Positions 9,020-18,304 are shown, counted from the stretch's first letter. The stretch is 64,000 bases of DNA from Methylotenera sp. RIFCSPLOWO2_02_FULL_45_14 (GCA_001803395.1 MHBU01000022.1:56579-120578), one strand, 5' to 3'. The notes: generated from the sequence alone by a model not told the origin. Made by a program: numbers and translations.

Positions 9020-9535
9020 TTATTTCAAGGAATATTCTCCGTTCCAGTCAACGATGTAAGTGGTTTTAGAGGTAAAGTAACCACTGTATTTGCCCTTACC
9101 TTGAATCCTGTTATATTTGCCCGTACCGGCCACATACTCCCAAGTACCTTTGAAACTGGTTTGAGGAGTTCCATCGGCTGATATTACAGTTGTAACATCA
9201 CCTTTCCATAAAGCAGTTGTCGTGTTGCCATCTTTGCTCATGGTGTAATAGCCGCTATGTGGACCGTTACCTTGAAATAACTGACCTATTTCACGATTGT
9301 CAACATTAGCATTGCTCATGAAATCTGTCCCGCCTGTATTTTTATTGTTTCCAGTGAGCTCTCCAGAGACCAGTATGTGCCCATCTGCCGATGGTGCAAG
9401 AGAAGCATCTTGTTTGGTGTAATTCAGTGAGGCGGAACCTGAGATTTTCCCACCATCTGCCATTGCTTGGCTACTGGAAAGTGCGCAAGCTGTTAATGCG
9501 ATAAAAGTGATAATTTTATTGGATAAAGTATTCAT
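9020..9535 (-). CDS. Small secreted protein of unknown function, probable beta-barrel fold
   Basis: A 171-residue protein with a clear signal peptide (cleavage expected near QAMA/DGG) and a strong Shine-Dalgarno AAGGAG eight bases before ATG. The mature part is rich in Gly, Thr, Ser and aromatic residues with alternating strands. Near the C-terminus there is a block GTWEYVAGTGKYNRIQGKG followed by KYSGYF, which recalls small beta-barrel secreted proteins of the allene-oxide-cyclase-like or avidin-like kind. That resemblance is by eye only. It sits downstream of the aldehyde dehydrogenase gene on the same strand with a 48-base gap, so the two may be cotranscribed. Confidence 0.7.
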   Translation of the reverse strand: MNTLSNKIITFIALTACALSSSQAMADGGKISGSASLNYTKQDASLAPSADGHILVSGELTGNNKNTGGTDFMSNANVDNREIGQLFQGNGPHSGYYTMSKDGNTTTALWKGDVTTVISADGTPQTSFKGTWEYVAGTGKYNRIQGKGKYSGYFTSKTTYIVDWNGEYSLK

Positions 9536-9583
9536 GATTGTTTCTCCTTTTGATGAGTTTTGCTGTTAATAAACTTATAAAAC

Positions 9584-11365
9584 CTAGCCCTGCATTGCTG
9601 CCCATACAACTCCTGGTACCTTTGCCCAACTAGCCTTTTCTTCCATTGCCACGATGCGTTTAGTCACAATTTGTGCTGTACGGTGAGTGGGGAAAAAAGC
9701 AGGTTTTGGGAACACTGTCAGCGGAGCCCGTATCACCGATTTTTCGATACCTTCCAGCATGGCGGTGTTATGCACAAAGCCACTGCCACTTTGAATGTTG
9801 TCTGATGTAGCTCCTGGATATGCACCCCAAGGTGGCGATGCAAATACGAATGAGAGGCCTGGAAAGGTATTGACCGCAACCGTGCCGTATTTAAGCCTGC
9901 ATATAGCGCGCTCGAACACGGCTTTGATTGCAGGGTCTTTCAGTGATTTTGGGTGTACGATCAGGGTCGCATTAAGCGTACCCCATAGTTTGTTGTTGCA
10001 GAATTCAACCGCCTTTTCAAGGAACTCCACTGGGTTCTGACTGCCGACCTGCACTTCTGATATCACCGAGCAAAATGGTTCTTCATGGAACAGTATTTCG
10101 TTTTCATCATTCGGATCAATATCGGTAATGAACGTCCACGGTAATGTGCCAGACGGTGGATTGCCAATACTAATGACGTTTTTTCGACCTTGTATTAGCG
10201 CATGCCAGCGGTCTTCAGCGCCAGGGTAATAGGCTTGGCGGGGCTGAATGGATGCACATTCCTGTTGGATAGCTCGCATGAACTGACGGCTTCCCGCCCA
10301 GCCTTTGGGCATGACCATCATTTTGGCGGCATTACATAAGAATGATGCATTCATGGTAAAAGCGGCAGCAATAGCATCGGCCTGAAACTGGATTTCTTTC
10401 TCGGCATAGGGGCCAGGAACGATAATAATGGGTGAAATATTGCCCAGCTCTGAAGTGATTGTCTTTTTTAGTAGCGGTTCTTGATTTTTTTTGCGCTCCA
10501 ACTGCTCGGAGCCATGTGACCCCCAGACGATTTGGTCGTATGTCTTGTCAGAGCCGGTGAGGTGAACCTCGTCAATGTCAGGATGATAAACCAGGTGACG
10601 GCCAACCTCAGCACCACCGTAAATAACCGCAAGATAATGGTTATCTATGGCTGTCTTGAAGGCTTCTTCGATAAATGGCCCAAGATAAGCATTGACCGGA
10701 TTCATCTTGAGCAGGCATACCTTACCTTCGTTAAACATCTTGGTAAGTACGTCCATCACCCCAATAGCAGCAATGTTGCCTGCCCCAAGTATCAGCACCA
10801 CTTTCCCTTGATGATTTTCGTTCTGAGACTTTTTATAAAAGCTAGCACGGCTGGTTTCTAAATCATTTTCGGTGACATGTGGCTGCATGTACACGTCCAC
10901 AGTGACATCCTTAAACAGCATGCCGTCGATGACGTTGTTGGGAAAGACATTCACAGCAAGATTGCCGGCCTCGGTGCGCGAGACTTTACCGATAGGCGTG
11001 TTGCCAGTGTTACGAATGGAGTGCAGCGATTCGATTGTCAGGCGTAGTTGACGCACAGCGCCCCAAGGCCCGGTTGCCCACTCCTCAGCTTCTGCAGCTG
11101 AACCCAGGGTTATGCCTTTGGCTTTACAGCCAGCCCGCACGCTACGTTCAGCAACGCGCATATAATTATGCTGTATAGACCCAGCCAACGCGATGCGCTG
11201 CTCGATAGGCATGGTAGCAAACGCATTAGCGGCTTTGCGTAATTTCTCCACCATCATGTTGATATGGCTTTGACTGGATAGCGTAGAAGTTGATACCAAG
11301 GACTGTGTTGGGTAACTGGAATACTCGCGTAAGTGTTCCATAAGTTGGCTGGATTGAGTTTTCAT
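9584..11365 (-). CDS. Aldehyde dehydrogenase-superfamily protein, long form
   Basis: A 593-residue NAD(P)-dependent aldehyde dehydrogenase-like protein. The conserved catalytic parts are visible: LKMNP with Lys220 for cofactor binding, VHLTGSDKTYD near 267 (the G-S of the NAD site), TSELGNISP with the general base Glu306, and NASFLCNAAKM with the nucleophile Cys344. The protein is about 100 residues longer than ordinary members, with an extra N-terminal helical region and extra C-terminal sequence. The substrate is unknown. The Shine-Dalgarno AGAGGG precedes ATG. It is divergent from the TolB-like/TPR gene, with only 138 bases between, which suggests shared control. Confidence 0.85.
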   Translation of the reverse strand: MKTQSSQLMEHLREYSSYPTQSLVSTSTLSSQSHINMMVEKLRKAANAFATMPIEQRIALAGSIQHNYMRVAERSVRAGCKAKGITLGSAAEAEEWATGPWGAVRQLRLTIESLHSIRNTGNTPIGKVSRTEAGNLAVNVFPNNVIDGMLFKDVTVDVYMQPHVTENDLETSRASFYKKSQNENHQGKVVLILGAGNIAAIGVMDVLTKMFNEGKVCLLKMNPVNAYLGPFIEEAFKTAIDNHYLAVIYGGAEVGRHLVYHPDIDEVHLTGSDKTYDQIVWGSHGSEQLERKKNQEPLLKKTITSELGNISPIIIVPGPYAEKEIQFQADAIAAAFTMNASFLCNAAKMMVMPKGWAGSRQFMRAIQQECASIQPRQAYYPGAEDRWHALIQGRKNVISIGNPPSGTLPWTFITDIDPNDENEILFHEEPFCSVISEVQVGSQNPVEFLEKAVEFCNNKLWGTLNATLIVHPKSLKDPAIKAVFERAICRLKYGTVAVNTFPGLSFVFASPPWGAYPGATSDNIQSGSGFVHNTAMLEGIEKSVIRAPLTVFPKPAFFPTHRTAQIVTKRIVAMEEKASWAKVPGVVWAAMQG

Positions 11366-11503
11366 GATGATCCCTCTGCTCTTTCAACTAAATTTTATAA
11401 AAATTAAATTCAGCTACACGATATCTTGATATATGATTATTGGTAAGTTACATACGGTTACATTATTACCTGTTACATTTTTAAGAAATGTTCAACAAAA
11501 TAG

Positions 11504-13111
11504 ATGACTAGCCAGCCAATCAATTGGGATCCGAGCGATCAAACACTGTTAAATGAGTGTCTGGATAAGGTACTGTTAAGCCCAGTATTCGAGAAATCTC
11601 ACCGCCAGCAGGATTTGCTAAGCTACTTGGTCAAAGAAACACTTGCCGGCAATGCCCACCGCCTTAAGGGATATACACTCGGGGTCGAGATTTTCGGCCG
11701 AGGTGTAGATTTCGACCCATCTGCAGATGCTATTGTGCGTGTTCAGGTAGGGCGATTAAGAACCATGTTGCGTGAGTATTACAGCCTGTATGGGCAATCT
11801 GAGGTGGTATTATTTGAACTCCCCAAAGGTAGCTATGCTGTTGACATCACATTACGTGATTTTTCTAAAACGCCTGTTCAAGCATCCGTGCCTATCTCCA
11901 ATGCAACGCCAAACAGCATCGAGCACGATGCATCTTTGGCGGTATTGCCTTTTACCAATCTCGGGCCAAGTTCTAATGGCCCAGATTCTGAGCATGACTA
12001 CTTTACTGATGGCATTACTGACAACCTGATTTACGAACTATCCAGGCTTTCCGGACTGTTTGTCATCTCACGGCAGTCGTCATTCAACTATCGTGGGGCT
12101 ATGAAATCATCTAAAGAAATAGGCGCTGAATTGGGAGTTAAATACCTACTGGAAGGCAGCGTACAGCTTTCTGGCAAGCGTATTCGGGTGACGGCAAAGT
12201 TAGTCGAGGCCAGTACTGGCGGTTATCTATGGTCTGAACGTTATGAAAGCACATTGCATGAAATTTTTGCTTTGCAGGACGAGATTACCTTGGGCATTGT
12301 AAAGGCAATGCAAATCAAGTTGGCCTGGGTCGAAGCAGAACTGTTCGGACACGAAGGCACCGAGAGCATCGAAGCACATGACGCTTTACTGCGGGGCATG
12401 GCATGTCACTGGAAATATACACCAAAGTTCGTTGCGGAAGCCAGAATGCACTTTACCAGAGCAGTAGAGCTCGACCCGGCGTATGCGGCGGCGCATGCAT
12501 GGCTGGCAAGAACACTGCTATTCCAGTGGGTGATGAGATGGGATTTGGAAGCCAGCTTGAGGCAGAATGCCTTTGATCATGCTCAGAGAGCTGTGGCGCT
12601 TAATGATCATCTGCCCTACGCGCTATCAATATTGGGTTGGGCGCACCTATGGCTCAAGCATCGCGATGCCTCCATTGCCAATTGCCGTCAGGCGGTGGCG
12701 CTAGACCCCAATAATGCTGAAGCGCAATTATTTCTTTCATTTAGTCTTTCTTCGGCGGGGCGGGGAGAAGAAGCACTTTTTTACATCGAAAAGGCACTTC
12801 GCCACAATCCCCATTCCTCAGCTTTCTATGAATTTACACTTGGCCAGGCCTATTTAGTGCTAAAAGACTATAACAAGGCCATCGCTGCTTATAAGCGCGG
12901 CTGTGAATTGAGCGAAACCTTCCCACCTAATCATGTTTACCTATGTGCTACCTATGCGCTACTAGGAATGGGAGATGAAATGCGCTCAAGCAGAGAATCA
13001 GCTTTCTCCATCATGGGTGGAGACAAATCCAGAATGATTGAACCACCTTGGACGGATGAAGAATTGGCCACAACTTACGAGCACGTACTTCAGGCTGCAG
13101 GACTAAAGTAG
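11504..13111 (+). CDS. TolB-like and TPR-repeat protein, possible regulator
   Basis: A 535-residue soluble protein in three parts. Residues 10-115 form a helical domain with DPSADAIVRVQVGRLRTMLR, a motif common at the N-terminus of such TPR proteins. Residues 143-270 match the TolB-amino-like/FlgO-like fold (LAVLPFTNLG, DYFTDGITDNLI, GVKYLLEGSV, YLWSERYE). Residues 300-535 are tetratricopeptide repeats (for example AYAAAHAWLARTLLFQW, NNAEAQLFLSFSLSSAGR). Relatives occur fused to adenylate cyclase or CadC-like DNA-binding domains, so a sensory or scaffold role is plausible. No enzymatic or classic helix-turn-helix motif is evident. It is divergent from the aldehyde dehydrogenase gene. Confidence 0.8.
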   Translation: MTSQPINWDPSDQTLLNECLDKVLLSPVFEKSHRQQDLLSYLVKETLAGNAHRLKGYTLGVEIFGRGVDFDPSADAIVRVQVGRLRTMLREYYSLYGQSEVVLFELPKGSYAVDITLRDFSKTPVQASVPISNATPNSIEHDASLAVLPFTNLGPSSNGPDSEHDYFTDGITDNLIYELSRLSGLFVISRQSSFNYRGAMKSSKEIGAELGVKYLLEGSVQLSGKRIRVTAKLVEASTGGYLWSERYESTLHEIFALQDEITLGIVKAMQIKLAWVEAELFGHEGTESIEAHDALLRGMACHWKYTPKFVAEARMHFTRAVELDPAYAAAHAWLARTLLFQWVMRWDLEASLRQNAFDHAQRAVALNDHLPYALSILGWAHLWLKHRDASIANCRQAVALDPNNAEAQLFLSFSLSSAGRGEEALFYIEKALRHNPHSSAFYEFTLGQAYLVLKDYNKAIAAYKRGCELSETFPPNHVYLCATYALLGMGDEMRSSRESAFSIMGGDKSRMIEPPWTDEELATTYEHVLQAAGLK

Positions 13112-13305
13112 ATTTTACGGGAGAGGGTCTAGCTGTCTGAGAGTTGTAACCACGACAACCGCTATTTAATTGTGATGTCCTTGTTAGTGGAGATTTTAGA
13201 TAGCTTCGTGGGGCAGTTATGGGTCGAAAGTCATGCTTCGCCAGTATCTGCCATCGGGTAGTCTGATTTTGAAGTTAATTTGCTGAATCAATCTTATACG
13301 TTGTT

Positions 13306-13389
13306 TTTGCCTAGCGATAACTAAACCTAAAATCAATCTCAAAATATGGATACCCTTAATTTGTTGCTAGGCAAAACTATTTGCCTAGC
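13306..13389. repeat. Three copies of a 10-mer forming a hairpin with an alternative partner
   Basis: TTTGCCTAGC occurs at 13306-13315 and 13380-13389, and its exact complement GCTAGGCAAA at 13366-13375. The second and third copies make a perfect 10-bp stem with a 4-base loop; the middle copy could instead pair with the first across 50 bases. It lies 20 bases beyond the stop codon of pilR, so it may act as a pilR terminator, although no strong T-run follows. The rest of the 298-base gap after the TPR gene shows nothing else. Confidence 0.75.
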
Positions 13390-13409
13390 TTGTAGTTCAA
13401 CTTCCAAGC

Positions 13410-14804
13410 TTATTCTGAAATGTTATCGTCTTCTAATACTGCTTCATCGTCTTTCGCAAGGCCAAGTTTAGTGAGTCGGTAACGCAGTGTGCGGAAGGTA
13501 ACCCCTAGTAATTTTGCTGCTGCCGTTTTGTTGTTATTGGTTTTATCTAAGGCCTGAATAATGGCTTTTTTCTCAATCTCTTCAAGATAATCCGTTAAAT
13601 TGAGATCGGGTGTATGGCTTGAATTAAACAATGTATTTCCCTGTGCTGTTGCATCCGAGCTGCCTTCAATTAACAAGTCTTCAATCGTAATAGTTTTACC
13701 ATCGCACAAGGCGAGCGCGCGTTCCAACATATTTTCAAGCTCTCGTACATTGCCTGGAAATTGTAATGTAGATAAGTGGGCTTGGGCTTTATGATCAATC
13801 AGTGGTATTGCAATGTTCTGGCTTGTACATAATTTTGATAATAATAAATTTGCCAGTAAAGGAATATCGGCTGGGCGGTCGCGCAGTGCTGGCATTTTAA
13901 GCTGAATGACATTGAGGCGATAATATAAATCTTGCCTAAATTGCCCAGAATCCATCATTTCAGACAAGTTTTTATGGGTGGCGCTAATAATACGTACATC
14001 TACAGCCTCTTCAGTAGTGCCACCCACCATGCGCACTTTTTTTTCTTGGATAGCGCGCAATAATTTCACTTGCATGGCCAGCGGTAAGTCAGCGACTTCA
14101 TCCAAAAATAGCGTACCGCCATTTGCGGCTTGAAACATGCCTTCTTTATCCTGATTGGCGCCAGTGAACGCGCCTTTTTTGTAACCAAAAAATTCACTTT
14201 CCATCAGGTTCTCAGGGATTGCACCACAGTTAACTGCAATAAAAGCACCGTCACCACGTGAGCTGTTTTGATGAATGAGTTTAGCTGCCAACTCTTTACC
14301 ACTACCCGATTCGCCGCTGATATAGACAGGCGCTTGGCTACGCGCCAGTTTGGCTATCATGGTGCGTACATGCTGGATGGGTTCAGAATCACCAATCATT
14401 TCCAGTGTGTTAGGGTTTGCGGTATTGGTTTGTGTGGAAAGTTTGAGCGCAAATTCGATAACGGGGCGTAGTTGTTTGAGTGAGATTGGCTTGCTTAAGT
14501 AATCAAAAGCACCCGCTTTAAGTGCAGCAACGGCATTATCTGCGCTGGCATGTGCGGTAATGACGGCGACTGGTAAGCCGGCATGATATTCACTGATGTA
14601 ATTAACTAAATCTAAACCTGATCCATTGGGCATTTGCATGTCGGTGAGACATAGCGCGTAGGTGCGTTGCTTAAGTAAGGTTTTTGCTTCGGCAACGCAG
14701 CTTGCGCTATAAGTTTCTATACCCATGCGATCGAACGTCATGACTAGCAGTTCACGAATGTCGGTTTCATCGTCAACGATTAAACAGCTTAATTTTTGAT
14801 TCAT
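13410..14804 (-). CDS. pilR: Sigma-54-dependent response regulator, PilR type
   Basis: A 464-residue NtrC-family activator. The receiver domain has the phosphoacceptor Asp55 in CLTDMQMPNGSG. The AAA+ domain has Walker A GESGSGKE (164-171) and the sigma-54 contact loop GAFTGA (211-216). The C-terminus carries a Fis-type helix-turn-helix (NNKTAAAKLLGVTFRTLRYR). It is the downstream partner of the PilS-like kinase, with a 5-base gap. In Betaproteobacteria this pair with a PP0621-like protein is the usual pilSR locus, which controls type IV pilin transcription. A strong sigma-54 promoter lies before a prepilin-like gene at 39490 in this window. Confidence 0.87.
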   Translation of the reverse strand: MNQKLSCLIVDDETDIRELLVMTFDRMGIETYSASCVAEAKTLLKQRTYALCLTDMQMPNGSGLDLVNYISEYHAGLPVAVITAHASADNAVAALKAGAFDYLSKPISLKQLRPVIEFALKLSTQTNTANPNTLEMIGDSEPIQHVRTMIAKLARSQAPVYISGESGSGKELAAKLIHQNSSRGDGAFIAVNCGAIPENLMESEFFGYKKGAFTGANQDKEGMFQAANGGTLFLDEVADLPLAMQVKLLRAIQEKKVRMVGGTTEEAVDVRIISATHKNLSEMMDSGQFRQDLYYRLNVIQLKMPALRDRPADIPLLANLLLSKLCTSQNIAIPLIDHKAQAHLSTLQFPGNVRELENMLERALALCDGKTITIEDLLIEGSSDATAQGNTLFNSSHTPDLNLTDYLEEIEKKAIIQALDKTNNNKTAAAKLLGVTFRTLRYRLTKLGLAKDDEAVLEDDNISE

Positions 14805-14809
14805 TTGTA

Positions 14810-16444
14810 CTATTGCCCTAAGGGTGATGCTTTTTTTAACTGCAAAATAAATACGCTGCCATGTTCCAGCGCTTGGTAGCGTAAATATGCGCCATTGGCT
14901 TCTGCCAGCTCGCGTGAAATATAAAGCCCTAGCCCATTGCCAGTTGTTTTAGTGGTATAAAACGGCTCAAACAACTTGCTACGATCTTGTTCAGCAACGC
15001 CATTGCCGTTATCGCTAATTTCTAGGTTTAAGCCAGTGTTGTCTATTTCTACACAGCGTAAATTTAAGCTGCCATTCTCCTTACGGCTATGCTGCCAGCC
15101 ATTTTTACATAAATTCCACAAAATTTGTGTGAGGTGTCGTTGGTCAAAAGTAATTGTTTGTTCTTGCGCAAAAAGTATGAGTTGAAAGTTCGATGCAGGG
15201 ACTTTTTCAACCGCACAAAATTGGCTATAAAAATCAGTCACAAATTGATTGAGGGCAATTTTTTCTTGGTGTGTGCGGTCACGTCTATTGAGCTCGAGTA
15301 CATCTTTGATGATTTGGTCGATACGTCCAATGTTGTCGGCAATAATTTGCAACACGCGGCCATTCGGCGCGGTGATATTTTCGTCTTCTTGTAATAGTTG
15401 ATTGGCATGGCTAATGGCACTTAATGGATTACGAATTTCATGGGCGATATTTGCCGTTAACCTGCCTAGTGCCGCTAGCTTGGCTTGTTGTGCTGCAGAT
15501 TGTATTTGGCTCCAATCTTGAATAAAAATAACTGCGCCAAGCTGACGATTAAGCGGGCTGATTGGCTCAAATCTCAGTTTTAATTCTCGATTATTAACGG
15601 AGATCATCCTGTTGCTAGTCGATTTCTCACCTTTAATCCAATCAGTAAACGCCGCGACTATTTCTGGAACACTTTCATTAAGCATCAAAGTTAGGTGGCT
15701 ATTTTTTGTTAAAGATAGCAACGCGTCAGCTTGGGCATTGTGGTGGCGAATATTGGCGTTTTGATCCACAACCATGACTCCATCCTGCATTTCTTGCGTA
15801 ATGAGCGCGTTAACTTGTTCTAAGTTTTCAAGGTCAACTCCACGCGCTGAAGCGAGATCCTCACTTTGGAGCATGCGTTTGGCCAAGCTGTATGCCAGCC
15901 ATGCCGTGGCAAAACAGCTTAAGCTCAGCATCACCGGTTGGCTGTAAGATGCAGCCGATAATCCCCATTTGGTTATTTGATAGCTTTGCTCTAGTAGCAA
16001 GCCTATGGTGGCAACCGCTGCGTAAAATAAAGATAAGCGACCATTGCTGACCAAGCTCGCAGTGACAATGGTAATGATGAGTAAAAGCCCCAATCCACTT
16101 TGAATCCCGCCGGCGGCATACATCATTAAAATGATAAAAATAATATCAATGACGATTTGTATGGGGTGAAAAAATGTAAGGGTTTTTGATTTGAAGGGTG
16201 AGATAACGAGCGGCAAGGCGCTGAAAAGTGAGTAAGCTAACGATAAGCTTAAAAAAAGCGAACCATTTTCGCTGTCTAACCAATTAGATTTCCCGACATA
16301 GAAATAAAAAGATATAAAAACTAAACTTAAAATAAAACGGAAAATGTTGATAATGCGAATAGCACGCGCTTGTAGCGATAAGTCATTTTGCAATGCAAAA
16401 TGCTGGTTAAAATTAAGATTCGAATGTAGTTTAAAAAAACTCAT
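14810..16444 (-). CDS. pilS: Sensor histidine kinase, PilS type
   Basis: A 544-residue membrane kinase. About six membrane helices fill residues 30-190, a PAS-like domain follows (QDGVMVVDQNANIRHHN, 220-310), then a HisKA domain with the phosphorylated His335 in NIAHEIRNPLSA. The ATP-binding domain has ILWNLCKNGWQHS (N box), DNGNGVAEQDRSKLFEPFY (G1/F boxes) and TGNGLGLYI (G2). This is the plan of PilS, which senses pilin in the inner membrane in Pseudomonas. The start overlaps the end of the small PP0621-like gene by 4 bases, so all three genes are probably one operon. Confidence 0.85.
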   Translation of the reverse strand: MSFFKLHSNLNFNQHFALQNDLSLQARAIRIINIFRFILSLVFISFYFYVGKSNWLDSENGSLFLSLSLAYSLFSALPLVISPFKSKTLTFFHPIQIVIDIIFIILMMYAAGGIQSGLGLLLIITIVTASLVSNGRLSLFYAAVATIGLLLEQSYQITKWGLSAASYSQPVMLSLSCFATAWLAYSLAKRMLQSEDLASARGVDLENLEQVNALITQEMQDGVMVVDQNANIRHHNAQADALLSLTKNSHLTLMLNESVPEIVAAFTDWIKGEKSTSNRMISVNNRELKLRFEPISPLNRQLGAVIFIQDWSQIQSAAQQAKLAALGRLTANIAHEIRNPLSAISHANQLLQEDENITAPNGRVLQIIADNIGRIDQIIKDVLELNRRDRTHQEKIALNQFVTDFYSQFCAVEKVPASNFQLILFAQEQTITFDQRHLTQILWNLCKNGWQHSRKENGSLNLRCVEIDNTGLNLEISDNGNGVAEQDRSKLFEPFYTTKTTGNGLGLYISRELAEANGAYLRYQALEHGSVFILQLKKASPLGQ

Positions 16445-16668
16445 GTGTTTGAAATGTGCGCTTTACAGCAGTAAAAGTTGCTGTTCACTAAAAAAGCTTC
16501 TGATCTGGGTAAATGCACATTGCAAGTTGCGCATTGCACCATATTTTCACCCTCAAGGTTGTTAGGTTCAGGTGTGCCTGATGGACGCGTGTTAGATCGA
16601 TTCACCACCCGTTTTAAGATATAAATGGCTAGCCAAATAACTAGCCCCAGTAAAATTAATTTCGTCAT
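16441..16668 (-). CDS. PP0621-family small membrane protein
   Basis: A 75-residue protein with one N-terminal membrane helix (LILLGLVIWLAIYILKRVV), a short linker, and a C-terminal Cys motif: CATCNVHLP then FYCCKAH, suggesting metal binding on the cytoplasmic side. This combination is characteristic of the PP0621 family, usually found in front of pilS in Beta- and Gammaproteobacteria. It overlaps pilS by 4 bases and is the first gene of the operon. Its function is unknown. Confidence 0.85.
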   Translation of the reverse strand: MTKLILLGLVIWLAIYILKRVVNRSNTRPSGTPEPNNLEGENMVQCATCNVHLPRSEAFLVNSNFYCCKAHISNT

Positions 16669-16793
16669 AAAAACTACTCATTGTATTGATTGATTAGATT
16701 GTAACTAAGCTTAAAGCTTAGTGCAAAATATAAACCTGATATACTTTAACTTGAGTTGCTTAAACATATTTATTGATAATATCACCCTATTAA

Positions 16794-17399
16794 ATGGCAA
16801 CACCTAAAGAACTTTCTGATTTTCTGATCGCAGTTGAGCGTCGTGCATTTAAGCAGACGGCTTATGCTGTGCGCGATGATCATGCCGCGCTTGATATAGT
16901 GCAAGATGCGATGATGAAGCTGGCAGAAAAATACGGCAACAATCCAGTCACAGAGTTTCCAATGTTATTCCAACGTATTCTACAAAATACGATGCGAGAC
17001 TATTGGCGCAGACAAAAAGTGCGCAATTTATGGACCACGTTACTCTCTTCTTTTGGCGGTAGTAGCGATGGTGGTGAAGAGCGTGACCCATTAGACACGA
17101 TAGATGTGGAGGATGATAGCGATGAACCCTCTGCCCAATTGGCGCGCAGCCAAACCATTGGGCTGATTGAGCGAGCGTTAGAAAAATTACCAGCACGTCA
17201 ACGAGAGGCCTTTGTGCTGCGTTACTGGGAGGAGATGGATGTGGCAGAAACTGCAAGTATCATGGGTTGCTCAGACGGCAGCGTTAAAACGCACTGTTCT
17301 CGGGCGGTTCGTGCATTGGCAGCAGAATTGAAAAAACAAGGCCTGGATAAGCTGGGCTTATCTGGTGACATGGTAACTAATAAGGGCTCGAAAAGCTAG
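16794..17399 (+). CDS. ECF-type RNA polymerase sigma factor
   Basis: A 201-residue sigma-70-family protein. Region 2 spans about residues 10-75 (DIVQDAMMKLAEKY, FQRILQNTMRDYWRRQKVR). A long acidic linker (about residues 88-118) is followed by region 4 (IERALEKLPARQREAFVLRY, then VAETASIMGCSDGSVKTHCS, the helix-turn-helix). The next gene, 9 bases away, encodes a single-span membrane protein (DUF3619) in the position normally held by an anti-sigma factor. This sigma/DUF3619/DUF3106/RDD row is common in Betaproteobacteria. The regulon is unknown. Confidence 0.88.
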   Translation: MATPKELSDFLIAVERRAFKQTAYAVRDDHAALDIVQDAMMKLAEKYGNNPVTEFPMLFQRILQNTMRDYWRRQKVRNLWTTLLSSFGGSSDGGEERDPLDTIDVEDDSDEPSAQLARSQTIGLIERALEKLPARQREAFVLRYWEEMDVAETASIMGCSDGSVKTHCSRAVRALAAELKKQGLDKLGLSGDMVTNKGSKS

Positions 17400-17408
17400 G
17401 AGCGAGCA

Positions 17409-17879
17409 ATGAATACACACAAAAACAAAACGACAAAAGTGACAGAAAAGGCAAAAGATAGTAACGTGATGGATGATACCCGTGACACGGAGTTAATGGT
17501 AGAAACGCAAATTGCAAATAATATCATCGACTTGTTGAATCATCGTGCACAAGACTTGACCTCGGCGGAAGTACAACGTTTATCGGCGGCACGCAGCCTT
17601 GCCGTGACTCAATTGACTAACCTGCAAACGCAAGCGGCTAGCCATCATGGAGTTAATCAAAGCGGGCATGTTTTGCAATGGTTCGGACACCATGTGGGAC
17701 AGCATAAAATAATGTCTTCCGCGCTATTAGTGGCGGCGATGTTGCTTGCTTTTTTTGTAGTACAACAATTTAGTTTTAAGCATAATTTAGAAAATAGTGA
17801 TGCATTCTTGTTGGCTTCTGATTTGCCACCTGAAGCGTATGCAGATAAAGGGTTTAACGCATGGTTGGATTCCAATTGA
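17409..17879 (+). CDS. DUF3619 single-span membrane protein, candidate anti-sigma factor
   Basis: A 156-residue protein with a hydrophilic N-terminal half (about 95 residues, with a LLNHRAQDLTSAEVQRLSAARSLAV-like helix), one membrane helix near residues 98-118, and a short outer part ending in PPEAYADKGFNAWLDSN. The arrangement (cytoplasmic helical domain, single span, gene just behind a sigma factor) fits an anti-sigma role, but this is inference. It begins after a Shine-Dalgarno AGGAGCGA and overlaps the next gene by 19 bases. Confidence 0.8.
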   Translation: MNTHKNKTTKVTEKAKDSNVMDDTRDTELMVETQIANNIIDLLNHRAQDLTSAEVQRLSAARSLAVTQLTNLQTQAASHHGVNQSGHVLQWFGHHVGQHKIMSSALLVAAMLLAFFVVQQFSFKHNLENSDAFLLASDLPPEAYADKGFNAWLDSN

Positions 17880-18304
17880 GATTTAAAGGCGCGATATTAT
17901 TTTTAGCTTTATTCATTAGTAGCTTGGCAATTGCCGACGAAGCCAATGTGGCTTGGGCAGAGCTCTCAGATGAACAACATCAAGTTTTAAATCCACTTGC
18001 GTCAGAGTGGGATACGTTACGACCATGGCAGCGTGAAAAAATGTTGGATATTGCGCGCGATTACCCAAAAATGAGCCCAAGCAAACAAGCGTTAGTGAAA
18101 AATCGGCTTTCAAATTGGAGTCGAATGACACCGTATGAGCGAGAGAATGCCAGAAAAAGACATCAGCAGTTTCAAGCATTACCCGCAGACAAAAAAAATG
18201 AGTTGCATAAAAAATGGCAAGAATATCAAAAGCTACCTGAATCAGAGCGCGCCAGATTACGCGCAGAGTCACCTGATGCTTATACAGATGCTGATTTAGA
18301 TTGA
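17861..18304 (+). CDS. DUF3106 periplasmic protein
   Basis: A 147-residue protein with a signal peptide (AILFLALFISSLAIA/DEA) and three imperfect repeats around W-x-x-L/M-x-P: WDTLRPWQREKMLDIARDYP, WSRMTPYERENARKRHQQF and a third at WQEYQKLPESERARLR. This pattern is characteristic of DUF3106. The protein is highly charged and helical. It overlaps the DUF3619 gene by 19 bases, so translational coupling is likely. The repeats recall periplasmic stress or metal sensors of the CpxP/ZraP kind, only by analogy. Confidence 0.85.
   Translation: MVGFQLRFKGAILFLALFISSLAIADEANVAWAELSDEQHQVLNPLASEWDTLRPWQREKMLDIARDYPKMSPSKQALVKNRLSNWSRMTPYERENARKRHQQFQALPADKKNELHKKWQEYQKLPESERARLRAESPDAYTDADLD

Noticed and set aside
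8806..9069. 87-codon open frame after the antiporter gene
   Set aside because: It crosses a terminator-like hairpin, overlaps the next gene antisense, has no ribosome site and no recognisable composition or domain.
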